64,000 bases of DNA from Planctomycetaceae bacterium (GCA_013823135.1 PNLP01000029.1:21803-85802); one strand, 5' to 3'. Counted from the stretch's first letter, positions 1-10,076 are shown. Numbers and translations are program-made. The notes: generated by a model from the sequence alone, not told the origin.

Positions 1-908
1 ATTTCTGGCACGTGGACCCGCATCCCGACCAGCATGATGATCCCGAGTGCGCCGATGCCCCAGTGTGCCCCGTGCTCGAGGAAGACGAACTCATCGAGAG
101 TGCCTTTGCGGACCAGGTGAACGGTCAGGGTACGAACAAACATTGCCCCGATCGCCAGACCAATCATGATAATCACGATGTCCGTCGTCATGGCGAATGC
201 CCCGATCACACCGTCGAGCGAGAAGCTGGCGTCGAGCACTTCGAGGTAGATGAAACCCGCCGCACCCGATCGTGCTGCGATCCCGGCCGCGTCGGCTTCT
301 CCAGCAAGGCCAGCGAACCCCTTCACCGCAACGAAGCAGGCGACCCCCGCGACACCGGCAACCATTGCTGTGAGGCGATCCGCATCGGGGAGGAACGTCT
401 GGGCGACGAGCAACACCAACAGGGCTACCGCGACCTCAACTGCTTCCAGACGCCCGGCCTTCACCAATCGCCGTTCGATCGCATAGATCCAGTGGACATC
501 CTTCCCTTCATCGCAGACGAAGTGCAGGAAGACCATGAGCAAAAACATCCCGCCGAAGGCCGCGATCCCGATGTGTGCGGCCTTGAGGTGTTCCCCATAA
601 GCGACGGGGTCGTTCACCGCCATCATGGCCACTTCGAGCAACCCAAGTCCTGCCGCGACAGCAACAATCACGACGGGGAAGATCAATCGCATACCGAACA
701 CCGCGATGAGGATGCCCCAGGTGAGGAACCGTCGCTGCCAGACCGGGTCCATCCGACGAAGCACCGTGGCGTTCACCACGGCGTTGTCGAAGGAGAGCGA
801 CACTTCCATGATCGAGAGCAGGGCAGCGATCAGCAGAGCTGCGGGGCCGCCCCACGCAAATGCTGCGGCCAGCCCAGCAACCGCGAACAGCCAGGGGAGT
901 ATGCTCAT
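1..908 (-). CDS. DUF475 / TerC-like integral membrane protein (C-terminus outside window)
   Basis: Partial gene; about 302 residues are visible and the frame is still open at the window edge, so the C-terminus is missing. The protein starts MSILPWLFAVAGLAAAFAW and is mostly hydrophobic helices. Near residues 28-55 it carries the family signature ISxxEVSLSFDNAVVNATVL-RM, followed by FLTWGILIAVFGMRLIFP. A second acidic helix reads EVLDASFSLDGVIGAF. These paired acidic helix motifs are characteristic of the TerC superfamily, DUF475 branch, which is thought to transport or bind metal ions (Mn2+, tellurite-related) in the inner membrane. The start at 908 gives a membrane helix at once. The substrate is unknown. 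Confidence 0.88.
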   Translation of the reverse strand, partial: MSILPWLFAVAGLAAAFAWGGPAALLIAALLSIMEVSLSFDNAVVNATVLRRMDPVWQRRFLTWGILIAVFGMRLIFPVVIVAVAAGLGLLEVAMMAVNDPVAYGEHLKAAHIGIAAFGGMFLLMVFLHFVCDEGKDVHWIYAIERRLVKAGRLEAVEVAVALLVLLVAQTFLPDADRLTAMVAGVAGVACFVAVKGFAGLAGEADAAGIAARSGAAGFIYLEVLDASFSLDGVIGAFAMTTDIVIIMIGLAIGAMFVRTLTVHLVRKGTLDEFVFLEHGAHWGIGALGIIMLVGMRVHVPE

Positions 909-1223
909 GAGTCGTCAGACCTCTTTGATGTTCGTCGTTCACCTTCGATCAGGCGAAGAACCCGTGTTCCCAAACATGACCTTGCTTTCATGTAGCCATC
1001 GTCGCGGTGAACATCGGCTCTTGATGTACGATATGGCCACGGCGCTTGGGTGGTAGACTTCATTCAGATGAAGTCAATCGGGCTGGAAAATCATCGACAT
1101 TGGGTTGAGGGTAAGGGTAAAGTTGGTTCCGGTGGGGGGCTGTTACCAATCTGCTGCGTACCTGTGGGATGAGACAACACCAGCCACTTGCAATTATGTT
1201 TTCCCGCAACAACTCGACTCATA
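909..1223. other. Divergent intergenic region
   Basis: This stretch separates the leftward DUF475 gene from the rightward cytochrome gene, so it should hold both promoters. I see no convincing ORF, RNA gene, repeat or clear -35/-10 pair. An in-frame TTG at 1188 could lengthen the downstream gene by 12 residues, but that would bury its signal peptide. Confidence 0.5.
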
Positions 1224-3734
1224 ATGACAAGAATCACATCCTCGCTCGTGCTCGCAGGTTTCTTCCTGTTTCAGACGCCAATCGCCCTGGGTCAGGATTT
1301 GTCGGCCTCGTTCAAGGCCAAGGTGATGCCCCTGATCGTTGAGCACTGCGTCGATTGCCACGGCCCGGAGGTGCAGAAGGCGAAGCTTCGGCTCGACAAC
1401 CTGCAACCCAACCTCCGCGACGAACGCACGCTGGCAGTTTGGGCCGGTGTGTATGACAAACTTGTGAGCGGCGAGATGCCGCCGAAAAAGCGTGAGCGGC
1501 CGGCAAAGGACGAACTCCAGGCAGCGGCCAGTTGGCTGAACAAGGAACTGCACACGGCTTCTTTAGATCGCCAGCAGAAACAAGGCCGAGTAGTTCTTCG
1601 CAGGCTCAATGGAACGGAGTACGAGAACACGATCCGCGATCTGCTGGGCACGGGAGTGAAGCTGAAGGAGATGCTGCCCGAGGACAACTCCGTCGCGGGG
1701 TTCGATAACGTCGCGGCCGTGCTCGACGTGTCGGCGACGCATCAACTGCTGTATCAGGAAGCCGCGGAGAAGGCGGTTGCGTACGTCGTTCCACCGCACC
1801 CACCCATTCCGTTTTCCGACATGCGAACGGGCAAAGAGATGTCGGAGAAGGGCGGGAACTTCAGGCAAACGCTGACCCGCAGTTGCATGCTGAAAGGCGA
1901 CTCGCTGGTCTTTTTCAGCAAGTTGCCGCGCTACGGGCTCTGCAGCAGTGCCCCAGTTCCGACCGCAGGTCGCTACAAGGTGCAGATCTCAATCGCCGCC
2001 GTGGGGGCCGAGAACAAAGCCGTTCCTGCGGCATTTCTCACAGTCGATGGTGGTCGCGAAGATCCCGTGTTGCGCGAGATGCGTGATATCGCACCGGGGA
2101 AGCCGACGGTCGTGGAGGTGGAGATCGACCTTGAACGGCGGCAAGCGTTCGTCGTGAACCTGCTCGCCCACTGGGACATTCGCGCCTTCAAGAAGCCAAT
2201 CGAGGAGTACACCGGCCCCGGCCTCATCGTGGACTGGATCAGGATCGAAGGGCCAATTGGCGTGTGGCCGCCCAAAAGCTACGAGACCCTGTTTGCCGAC
2301 GTGCCACTAAAACCGCGCTCAGTTGCGAAGGCGGAGGCCGAGGGAAAGGCTCCACCAAAGATTCCCGTGGTCCGTTCCGAGTTCGCCTGGAATGCGGACC
2401 CGCTCGTTCCCGCTTCCGCCAAGCCAAAGGAAGACGCCGAGCGACTCATCCGCGCCTTCCTCCCGCGTGCATTCCGCCGCCCGGTGAGTGAGGAGTTGCA
2501 GAAGCACTACGTCACCCGCGTTCACGAGAAACTCGACAAGGGGTACACGTTCCTCGATGCCATGACCTACGGCTACAAGGCGATCCTGTCGTCGCCGCAC
2601 TTCTTGCTCATCATCGAGCCGGGGGGAATGGCGGGGGCGGTGAAGAACGATCTGACTTCACCGAAACTGGACGACTACGCACTCGCGTCGCGGCTCTCGT
2701 ATTTCCTGTGGTCCACACTCCCTGACGCGGAGTTGCTCGAGCTGGCGAAGAAGGGAGAGCTGGCCAAGCCCGCAGTCCTGCGAGCGCAGGTTGAGAGAAT
2801 GCTCACGTCGCCGAAATCGAAACGGTTCACCGAGAACTTCGTGGGTCAGTGGCTCGAACTGCGAAAGATCGACGCCACCATCCCCGACCCGCACCTCTAC
2901 GGCGACTTCGACGGGACGCTACTCTGGGCGATGCCACGCGAGACGCAGCACTTCTTCGAGGAAGTGCTGAACAACGACCTGAGCTTGGTCGAATTCGTCG
3001 ATTCCAACTGGAGTATGCTCAACGAACGGCTCGCGAAACACTACGGCATCCCGGGCGTGGTCGGCAACGACTTCCGCAAGGTCCAGTTGCCCGCCGGAAG
3101 CCATCGCGGCGGGGTGATGACCCATGCCAGCGTCCTAAAAGTGACCGCGGACGGCACCCGTACGTCGCCCGTTCTCCGTGGGAAGTGGGTGTTGGAACGA
3201 ATCATTGGCAAGCCACCGGCAGCGCCACCGCCTGATATCCCCAGCATTGAGCCGGACATCCGCGGCGCGACCACGATCCGCCAGCAACTCGACAAGCACC
3301 GCAACATTGCCGCGTGTGCCTCGTGCCACGTCCACATCGACCCGCCGGGATTCGCGCTCGAGAACTTCGACCCCATCGGTGGCTGGCGTGACTTCTATCG
3401 CGCCGCCACGCGAACCCCCAAGGGGATCGTCAACCTGCCGGGCTACACGGGGCGTGCTTTCTTCCGCGGGCCGGACGTCGAGAATGGCGGCGAGACGCAC
3501 GACGGCCGGAAGTTCCAGAACATCGACGATTACAAAAAGCTCTTGCTCGCAGACAAGGACCAACTTGCCCGCAACCTCACGGAAAAGCTGCTGGTCTACT
3601 CCACGGGGGCCGACATTCAGTTCGCCGACCGCGAAGTTGTGGAACAGATCGTCACCACACTCCGCGGCAAAAATTACGGCTTCCGCACCCTGGTTCACGA
3701 GGTCGTGCAAAGCCGCGTGTTTCTGAACAAATGA
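1224..3734 (+). CDS. DUF1592/DUF1588/DUF1585-type planctomycete c-type cytochrome
   Basis: An 836-residue exported protein. I chose ATG 1224 because a signal peptide follows directly (MTRITSSLVLAGFFLFQTPI, ending ALGQ). A haem site CVDCH lies at 42-46 in the N-terminal planctomycete cytochrome domain. The next segment (LRRLNGTEYENTIRDLLG) is typical of DUF1587. Later parts match DUF1595 (RAFLPRAFRRPVSEEL), DUF1592 (YALASRLSYFLWSTLPDAELL) and DUF1588, with a second haem site CASCH at 698-702 followed by IDPPGFALENFDPIGGWRD. The tail is DUF1585-like. The family is exported and presumed to act in periplasmic redox or degradation of polymers; the substrate is unknown. The next gene is its usual DUF1552 partner, 149 bp away. 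Confidence 0.93.
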   Translation: MTRITSSLVLAGFFLFQTPIALGQDLSASFKAKVMPLIVEHCVDCHGPEVQKAKLRLDNLQPNLRDERTLAVWAGVYDKLVSGEMPPKKRERPAKDELQAAASWLNKELHTASLDRQQKQGRVVLRRLNGTEYENTIRDLLGTGVKLKEMLPEDNSVAGFDNVAAVLDVSATHQLLYQEAAEKAVAYVVPPHPPIPFSDMRTGKEMSEKGGNFRQTLTRSCMLKGDSLVFFSKLPRYGLCSSAPVPTAGRYKVQISIAAVGAENKAVPAAFLTVDGGREDPVLREMRDIAPGKPTVVEVEIDLERRQAFVVNLLAHWDIRAFKKPIEEYTGPGLIVDWIRIEGPIGVWPPKSYETLFADVPLKPRSVAKAEAEGKAPPKIPVVRSEFAWNADPLVPASAKPKEDAERLIRAFLPRAFRRPVSEELQKHYVTRVHEKLDKGYTFLDAMTYGYKAILSSPHFLLIIEPGGMAGAVKNDLTSPKLDDYALASRLSYFLWSTLPDAELLELAKKGELAKPAVLRAQVERMLTSPKSKRFTENFVGQWLELRKIDATIPDPHLYGDFDGTLLWAMPRETQHFFEEVLNNDLSLVEFVDSNWSMLNERLAKHYGIPGVVGNDFRKVQLPAGSHRGGVMTHASVLKVTADGTRTSPVLRGKWVLERIIGKPPAAPPPDIPSIEPDIRGATTIRQQLDKHRNIAACASCHVHIDPPGFALENFDPIGGWRDFYRAATRTPKGIVNLPGYTGRAFFRGPDVENGGETHDGRKFQNIDDYKKLLLADKDQLARNLTEKLLVYSTGADIQFADREVVEQIVTTLRGKNYGFRTLVHEVVQSRVFLNK

Positions 3735-3883
3735 CTCTGAGCGGTAAGCACTGGGGAAGAAAACGAGCAAGAACTTCGTTTGACTTTGGCGAATCGTTGC
3801 ACAGTATACATGTGAACAATACCCGACGGGTGTTCGAGTCGAACAACACGCTTAACCGAACGTAGATTTAATCGGAGATTGCC

Positions 3884-5143
3884 ATGCCATTCAAGCGACT
3901 CGACAGACGAACACTCCTTCGCTCCACCGGCGTGGCGATCGGGCTACCGTTCCTCGATGCGATGGTGCCCGCGAGCGCCGCGGAAGCGAAAAAGGTTCTC
4001 GCACAACCTCCGCGGATGGTGCTGGTGGGTCGGCCTCTGGGCTTGTACACCCCCTTCTTCTTCCCCGAGAAGGCCGGCAAGGACTACGAACCAAGCCGTT
4101 ACCTCAAGATCCTGCAACCATTCCGCGATCAGTTCACGGTGTTCTCGGGGATGTCGCACCGGTATCCGGCCGGCCACTTCGCGGAAGTCGGCTTGATGAC
4201 GGGCGTGCACCCGGACAACATCCGCCCTAACGAAATCCGCAACGGCATCTCGCTGGACCAGGAAGTCGCGTCCCACCTCGGCGGCCAAACGCGCTACGCG
4301 TCCCTGGTGCTCGGCGGTGGAGATGCGTCCTGGAACCGTCGCGGGGTGCGTATCCCTTCGCAATCACGCGCGACTCAGGTGTTCAAGCAACTGTTCATCC
4401 GGGGAACGCCGGATGAAGAAGCCCGTGAGATGCGCCGCATTCGCGACGGGCAGAGCATACTTGATGATGTGCGTGAGCAGGTGAAGACGCTGAACAAGAA
4501 CCTCAGCGACACCGACCGTGTGCGGCTCGATCTGTATCTGTCGTCGGTCCGTGAGGCGGAACTCCGACTCCAGCAAGACGAGAAATGGGGCAAAACCCCT
4601 AAGCCTGAGGTGAAGGTTGCAGCACCCGTGCAGGATTTCGGTGGTCCGCAACTCCTTCAGCGGAGCCGGCAATGGTTCGACCTCGTGCAACTTGCACTCA
4701 AGACCGATTCGACGCGGGTGATTTCACTCCACCTCGGTTCGCAAGAACGCCCCGAGATCGACGGGGTCACGCTCCCCCACCACGACGCCTCGCACCACGG
4801 GCAGGAACCCACCAAGCTCGAACAGTTGGCACTGATCGAAGAGGCCGAACTGAAGGTGCTCGGCGAGTTTCTCGACAAGATGAAGAAGAGCGTCGACGGC
4901 GAGCAGACGTTACTTGATCGCACTGCGATCTTCTATGCAAGTAACCTGGGCAACTCGTCGTCGCACGACAACACGAACCTGCCGATCCTACTCGCGGGCG
5001 GCGGATTCAAACACAAGGGGCACCTCGCGTTCGACCGGAAGAACAACGCGCTGCTCTCGAACCTGTATGTGCGAATGCTCCACCAGATGGGGGTCGAAGC
5101 GAAATCGTTCGGTGCCAGTACGGGGGTGGTGAGCGAGATCTGA
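3884..5143 (+). CDS. DUF1552 domain-containing exported protein
   Basis: A 419-residue protein with a Tat-like N-terminus (RRTLL at residues 8-12, then a hydrophobic stretch ending near PASAAEA). The body matches the DUF1552 family: MSHRYPAGHFAEVGLMTGVHP, the DRVRLDLYLSSVREAE helix, LHLGSQERPEIDGVTLPHHDASHHG and a terminal LPILLAGGGFKHKGHL block. This family is almost always encoded next to DUF1592 cytochromes in planctomycetes, as here, and the two probably act together outside the cytoplasm. The His/Asp-rich segment near residues 290-310 suggests metal binding, with an arylsulfatase-like or phosphatase-like fold. No enzymatic activity is established. Confidence 0.92.
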   Translation: MPFKRLDRRTLLRSTGVAIGLPFLDAMVPASAAEAKKVLAQPPRMVLVGRPLGLYTPFFFPEKAGKDYEPSRYLKILQPFRDQFTVFSGMSHRYPAGHFAEVGLMTGVHPDNIRPNEIRNGISLDQEVASHLGGQTRYASLVLGGGDASWNRRGVRIPSQSRATQVFKQLFIRGTPDEEAREMRRIRDGQSILDDVREQVKTLNKNLSDTDRVRLDLYLSSVREAELRLQQDEKWGKTPKPEVKVAAPVQDFGGPQLLQRSRQWFDLVQLALKTDSTRVISLHLGSQERPEIDGVTLPHHDASHHGQEPTKLEQLALIEEAELKVLGEFLDKMKKSVDGEQTLLDRTAIFYASNLGNSSSHDNTNLPILLAGGGFKHKGHLAFDRKNNALLSNLYVRMLHQMGVEAKSFGASTGVVSEI

Positions 5144-5179
5144 CTCAGGCCACGCTTACACCGATCCCTTCGTCGTGAG

Positions 5180-5200
5180 CAGAGTGTGTGTATCACTCTG
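5180..5200. terminator. Hairpin between convergent genes
   Basis: CAGAGTG (5180-5186) pairs with CACTCTG (5194-5200) around a 7-nt loop. It sits between the converging DUF1552 and RND genes and ends next to the RND stop codon. There is no clear U-tract, so its role as a terminator is tentative. Confidence 0.4.
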
Positions 5201-8200
5201 TCACTCGTGGCCACTGTCTGAAGGCGTCGGTTGCTGTGGAATTGTGTCCGGTGAGAGTTTCCCAATGACGTAGGCAAACACAGGGGTGAGCAACACTCCG
5301 AAGATCGTGACACCGATCATCCCGCAGAATACCGCGATGCCGAGCGTTGCACGCATCTCAGCTCCTGCCCCGCTTGCAAGTACCAACGGCACCACTCCAA
5401 GGATGAACGCCAGGCTCGTCATGACGATCGGCCGTAACCGGGCAACACTGGCCTCAATAACAGCCTCACGCAACTTCACTCCGGTTGCACGCTTCTGCTT
5501 CACGAACTCGACAATGAGGATGGCGTTCTTGGCTGCGAGTCCGACCAACACGACGAAACCGATCTGCACAAAGATGTTGATATCGATCCCCACTGCCCGT
5601 ACCCCAGCGATTGCCGACAGCAAGCACATCGGCATCACAAGGATGATCGCCGCAGGCATCGCCCAACTCTCGTACATTGCCGCAAGGACGAGGTAGACGA
5701 GTACAACGGCCCCAATGAATGCCCAGACAGCCGCATTGCCTTCGAGAAGCTGAAGGAAGAACAATTCCGTCCACTCTGCAGTCATCTGCTTCGGCAGTGT
5801 TTCCTTCACCACGGTGTTAATGATGCGTATCCCATCCCCGCTGCTCGTCCCGGCCGCGAGGCTCCCGTTGATCGCTGCCGAAGGGTACATGTTGTAGCGC
5901 TGCACGAACCCAGGCCCTGAGGAGTCATTGATCGTCATCACGGAACCCAGAGGCACCATCTCGCCTTTGGCGTTCTTCACTCGCAGGTTGCGAACGTACT
6001 CGGCATTGGCCCGGAATGGGGCATCTGCCTGGATCTTCACCTGCCAGGTACGACCGGAGAAGTTGAAGTCGTTCACGTATGCTCCACCGAGATACGCTTG
6101 CAGAGCGTCGAACACATCGGAGACCGCGACGCCCATCTGGAGACAACGAGTGCGGTCGATATCGGCGTAAAGCTGTGGCACAGCCGATCGAAACTGTGTG
6201 GATGCGTTCGTTACTCCCGGAGAGTGTTGGGCTTTCTTGGCGACCTCTGTTGCGAACTTCTCGAGCTCGCTGTACCCCACATCGCCGCGGTCCTGTACGA
6301 CCAGTTTGAATCCACCTGCTGACCCCAGCCCATCAACCGGTGGGGCAGGAAGCACCATCACGACCGCATCTTGGATCTCGCGGCGGAGTTTCGCCTGGAG
6401 CCGGAACAAGATGGCGAAGCCATTCTGCTCTGGGTCGTCTTTGCGGATGTCGAAATCCTTGAGGATCACGAAGATGCTTGCGTAGTTTGATCCGTTTGCC
6501 CCGAGCAGTAATGAGTATCCGCCGATGCCAATTGTGTGATCGACGCCGTTTTCTTCTCGGCAGATCTTGTCCACGGTTGCCATAACTTCTGCGCTGCGTT
6601 GAAGAGAAGCCGCGTCGGGCAACTGGATGTTCACAACCAGATACCCCTTGTCCTGGAACGGCACGAAACCGATGGGGGTTCTGGTGAGACCGAGGAATGT
6701 CAGAGCAACCAAACCACTGTAGACAATGACCACGATGACGGTAACTCGCAGGAAGCCCGAAATGAGCCGGCCATAGCCGCGGGTGATGACATCAAACCCC
6801 TTGTTGAACCACTTGAAGCACCACGCCAGTGCCGTGTTGATCTTCACTGCTGTGAACCACCCAGCCACGACTCCCGGTATGAAGTATGCGGTCTGAAGTG
6901 CGTACCCGCTCCAGCTCTCGGGGTGCCCGAAGAAATGGTTGAGCAGCGACATTGTCAACCAACCCAGCAACGCGCAGATGCCCCACCACGGTAACGCTTC
7001 GGTCCCATGACCGTGACCACCCTGTGCGGCGGCGACCTTCCCACGGGCCGCAAAGATTGCTACTGCACGGGCGGGAGTCATGGTCATAGCGTTCACGGCC
7101 GAGATTATCATCGCAGCCGCGATCGTGAGTGCAAACTGCCGGAAGAATTCACCCGTGATTCCAGGTAGGAGTGCGCTTGGCAGGAATACCGAACTGAGCA
7201 CGAGTGTGATGGCGATGATCGGGCTGGTCACCTCGTCCATCGCCTTGATGGTCGCACTGCGAGGGTCGTACCCCCTCGCGATCCAAGTCTCGATGTTTTC
7301 CAGCACAACAATGGCGTCGTCCACGACGATGCCGATCGCCAGGACCAAGCCGAACATTGTGAGGTTGTTCAAGCTGAAGCCTGCGACGGCCATTACCGCG
7401 AACGTGCCAGTCAGTGCGACGGGGACGTCGATCATCGGTAGGATCACCGCTCGCCAGTCTTGCAAGAAGAGCAAGACGACGATGGCCACGAGGATGATCG
7501 CATCACGAAGTGAGTTGAACACCTCCTCAACGGATTGCTTGATGAACGGGGTGGTGTCGTAGCGAACCGCGTGCTTGATTCCGTCCGGGAACCGCTTGGC
7601 CAGGTCGTCCATCTTGGCCTTCACCAGGTCGGCGGTGTCGAGCGCGTTCGAGCCAGGGAGTTGGAAGATCGCCAGGCCAACGGCGGGCTTTCCGTCGAGG
7701 GTGTTACGCTGGTCCATACTCTTCGCCCCGAGTTCCACCCGGGCCACTTCCTTGAGGCGGACAGCCGCCCCGAGCGTTCCATCCTGGTTGGCTTGACCGG
7801 CCTTGACGACGATCTGCTCGAACTGGGATGCGTCGAGGAGTCTCCCTTGAGTGGACAATGTGAGTTGAAGCGCCTGGCCCGATGGGGCGGGTTCCTGGCC
7901 AATCTGCCCTGCGGCCACCTGGATGTTCTGGCCCTTAATTGCGTTCAACACGTCGGTCGTCGTGAGCTTGAACGAGTTCATTTTGTCTGGGATCAACCAC
8001 ATCCGCATGCTGTAGTCTTGTTGGCCAAATAGCGTCACGTCGCCGACACCGTCGAGGCGAGCGAGTTCATCCTTCAACTGGATTGTTGCGTAGTTGCTCA
8101 GATCAAGCTGGCTCTTGCTACCATCCGGGCTGTACAGGCTGATGACAAGGAGAATGTTTGGGGACTTCTTCTTGATCGTCAAACCCTGGCGTTGAACGTC

Positions 8201-8563
8201 TGGGGGTAACTGAGCAGTGGCGAGGTTGACGCGATTCTGAACGAGCACTTGCGCCATGTTCAGGTCGGTGCCGAGCGCGAAGGTAACAGTCAGGTTGTAG
8301 GAGCCATCGTTGCCACTGGTGCTGGACATGTAGAGCATGTGCTCCACGCCGTTCACCTGTTGTTCGATGGGTGCGGCAACCGTTTCCGCGACGACCTTCG
8401 CACTCGCCCCAGGGTAAGAAGCGCTGACCTGGACTGAAGGGGGAGTAATGTCCGGGTACTGCGCGATCGGCAGTGTGACTGCGGCGGCCAGCCCTGCCAG
8501 CACGATCACGATCGAGATCACCCAGGCGAACACCGGGCGGTCGATGAAAAACCGAGCAAACAT
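5201..8563 (-). CDS. RND efflux transporter permease (HAE1/AcrB family)
   Basis: A 1120-residue inner-membrane proton/drug antiporter. It opens MFARFFIDRPVFAWVISI with the family ASYPGASAKVVAETVAAPIEQQVNGVEHMLYM segment. TM4 carries the proton-relay pair in GIVVDDAIVVLENIE (about residues 414-415). Later segments include the HAE1-type FVLVGLAAKNAILIVEF helix near the C-terminus. Between the two halves (about residues 500-590) there is an extra hydrophobic insert with a His/Gly-rich start (QGGHGHGTE), longer than in E. coli AcrB. The gene follows the adaptor by 69 bp on the same strand, so they form an operon. No TolC-like outer-membrane gene is adjacent. The substrate range cannot be read. 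Confidence 0.95.
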   Translation of the reverse strand: MFARFFIDRPVFAWVISIVIVLAGLAAAVTLPIAQYPDITPPSVQVSASYPGASAKVVAETVAAPIEQQVNGVEHMLYMSSTSGNDGSYNLTVTFALGTDLNMAQVLVQNRVNLATAQLPPDVQRQGLTIKKKSPNILLVISLYSPDGSKSQLDLSNYATIQLKDELARLDGVGDVTLFGQQDYSMRMWLIPDKMNSFKLTTTDVLNAIKGQNIQVAAGQIGQEPAPSGQALQLTLSTQGRLLDASQFEQIVVKAGQANQDGTLGAAVRLKEVARVELGAKSMDQRNTLDGKPAVGLAIFQLPGSNALDTADLVKAKMDDLAKRFPDGIKHAVRYDTTPFIKQSVEEVFNSLRDAIILVAIVVLLFLQDWRAVILPMIDVPVALTGTFAVMAVAGFSLNNLTMFGLVLAIGIVVDDAIVVLENIETWIARGYDPRSATIKAMDEVTSPIIAITLVLSSVFLPSALLPGITGEFFRQFALTIAAAMIISAVNAMTMTPARAVAIFAARGKVAAAQGGHGHGTEALPWWGICALLGWLTMSLLNHFFGHPESWSGYALQTAYFIPGVVAGWFTAVKINTALAWCFKWFNKGFDVITRGYGRLISGFLRVTVIVVIVYSGLVALTFLGLTRTPIGFVPFQDKGYLVVNIQLPDAASLQRSAEVMATVDKICREENGVDHTIGIGGYSLLLGANGSNYASIFVILKDFDIRKDDPEQNGFAILFRLQAKLRREIQDAVVMVLPAPPVDGLGSAGGFKLVVQDRGDVGYSELEKFATEVAKKAQHSPGVTNASTQFRSAVPQLYADIDRTRCLQMGVAVSDVFDALQAYLGGAYVNDFNFSGRTWQVKIQADAPFRANAEYVRNLRVKNAKGEMVPLGSVMTINDSSGPGFVQRYNMYPSAAINGSLAAGTSSGDGIRIINTVVKETLPKQMTAEWTELFFLQLLEGNAAVWAFIGAVVLVYLVLAAMYESWAMPAAIILVMPMCLLSAIAGVRAVGIDINIFVQIGFVVLVGLAAKNAILIVEFVKQKRATGVKLREAVIEASVARLRPIVMTSLAFILGVVPLVLASGAGAEMRATLGIAVFCGMIGVTIFGVLLTPVFAYVIGKLSPDTIPQQPTPSDSGHE

Positions 8564-8632
8564 CGATTGTCCGGGTGAGTGGTGGGAATTGTGTTGCAGG
8601 GATTGTTCGATACGGCCCGATCGCGACCGCCG

Positions 8633-9862
8633 TTACGGCTTCCTCGCGGGATAGTCGATCGTCCCCAGTTCTGGATCCACAGGCTCGCCAGGTTGCACTC
8701 GTTGGACGCCACGGATGATGACGCGATCGTCTCGTGTTAACCCTGTCTGCACGAGTCTGAGTCCATTGCTGAGTGGCCCCAGTGTGACCGGCTTGGCGAT
8801 TACCTTGTTGTCCGATCCAACGACGTACACATACTTCTTGCTTTGCTCGGTAACGACCGCACCATCCGGGATCAAGAGTCCGTCTTCGAGTGGCTTCCCG
8901 AGGGGCACGCGGCCCCGCACATACCGGTTTGGGATGAGCATGTGGTCTGTGTTCTCAAACACCCCGCGGACCGCGAGGGTTCCCGTGTTCGGATTGAGTT
9001 GGTTGCTCGCGAAGTCGATCGCGCCGTGGCGTGTGTACTCATCGGAACCTGATCGATTGTCTTCTGTGTCGCCGAGCAACTTGATGTCCACCTGGATGCG
9101 ACCACCTCGATCCGCTGGCTTCAGCTTTCCATCATTGAACAGTCTTTGGTAGAACGCGACCGTCTGGTCATCCACGTCGAAGTACACATACATTGGGTCG
9201 ATCGAAACGATGGTGGTCAGAACTGTGCCCTGTGTTTCGCCACCGGTGACGACGTTTCCTCTGGTGAGGTATGCCTTGTCAGTCCTGCCCGTGATGGGGG
9301 CACGCACGAGAGTCCAGATGAGGTTCTGCTTTGCCTTGATCACCGGACCCTGACCAGCATCCAGATCGGCTTTCGCTACCTTTGTCTGGGCAACGTTCGA
9401 GTCGTATTCCTGCTTGCTGGATACGCCCTTGTCGAAAGACACCTTTGCTCGGTCCTCATTGGCACGCGCCAGATCGAGCTTTGCTTGATACACGGCAATC
9501 TGCCCAACAGCTTGCTTCAAGTCGGCATCATACGTGACGGGATCGATCTGAAAGAGCGGGTCGCCTTCATAAGCGTTGATCCCAAACAAACGGATTGGCC
9601 CGATGACGCTCTCGCCTTCCTTGAACAGCACCTGCTTGATGAATCCGCTGACCCGCGACCGAACTTGCACGGATTCGGGAGCAACCACGGATCCGGTGAG
9701 GTCGGTAAAGAGTGTGACGCGGTCCACCTTCGGAGTAGCTATCGTGACCTTGAGGAGGCCAGTATCAACGATTGGTTTCGGCCGCTTCCCGCAACCCATT
9801 AAAGTCGCACCACCTATCGCCAAGACGATCAAGGCAGCAGTAAACGGTTGATTGGGGTTCAC
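8633..9862 (-). CDS. RND efflux periplasmic adaptor (membrane fusion protein)
   Basis: A 409-residue lipoprotein. The signal peptide ends in the lipobox LMGC, with the acylated cysteine at residue 24. The order is that of the AcrA/MexA family: a beta-barrel and lipoyl half (VQVRSRVSGFIKQVLFKEGE), an alpha-helical hairpin (about residues 125-185), the second lipoyl half (VRAPITGRTDKAYLTRGNVV) and the C-terminal membrane-proximal domain. It bridges the permease to an outer-membrane channel. It is the first gene of the leftward two-gene efflux operon. Confidence 0.94.
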   Translation of the reverse strand: MNPNQPFTAALIVLAIGGATLMGCGKRPKPIVDTGLLKVTIATPKVDRVTLFTDLTGSVVAPESVQVRSRVSGFIKQVLFKEGESVIGPIRLFGINAYEGDPLFQIDPVTYDADLKQAVGQIAVYQAKLDLARANEDRAKVSFDKGVSSKQEYDSNVAQTKVAKADLDAGQGPVIKAKQNLIWTLVRAPITGRTDKAYLTRGNVVTGGETQGTVLTTIVSIDPMYVYFDVDDQTVAFYQRLFNDGKLKPADRGGRIQVDIKLLGDTEDNRSGSDEYTRHGAIDFASNQLNPNTGTLAVRGVFENTDHMLIPNRYVRGRVPLGKPLEDGLLIPDGAVVTEQSKKYVYVVGSDNKVIAKPVTLGPLSNGLRLVQTGLTRDDRVIIRGVQRVQPGEPVDPELGTIDYPARKP

Positions 9863-10076
9863 GGTCGCTTCCGCCCGGATGAGGTGACAGAGGGCGATGA
9901 CAGGTTAGGTGTCTTTTCGACTACCGGCAACCGGATATGAGCATGAGTTATGGTGAGAATTGGAGTGCATTATCCGAATTTTCGTATCGGCCCATGCTGT
10001 TGGGCGGTATAGTCCGCAGGTGCGTCTGGTCAGAGTGGCCGACGACTGTTTCGATAGCTATATGAGAGGCTTGCAG

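Noticed and set aside
12..995. Long rightward ORF of 327 codons
   Set aside because: It is the shadow of the leftward DUF475 gene, whose reading shows the family motifs; the shadow product is rich in His, Asp and Arg without any domain.
3832..3844. GTTCGAGTCGAAC palindrome between the DUF1592 and DUF1552 genes
   Set aside because: A 6-1-6 palindrome could be an operator but short palindromes are frequent, and there is no second copy or known consensus to support it.
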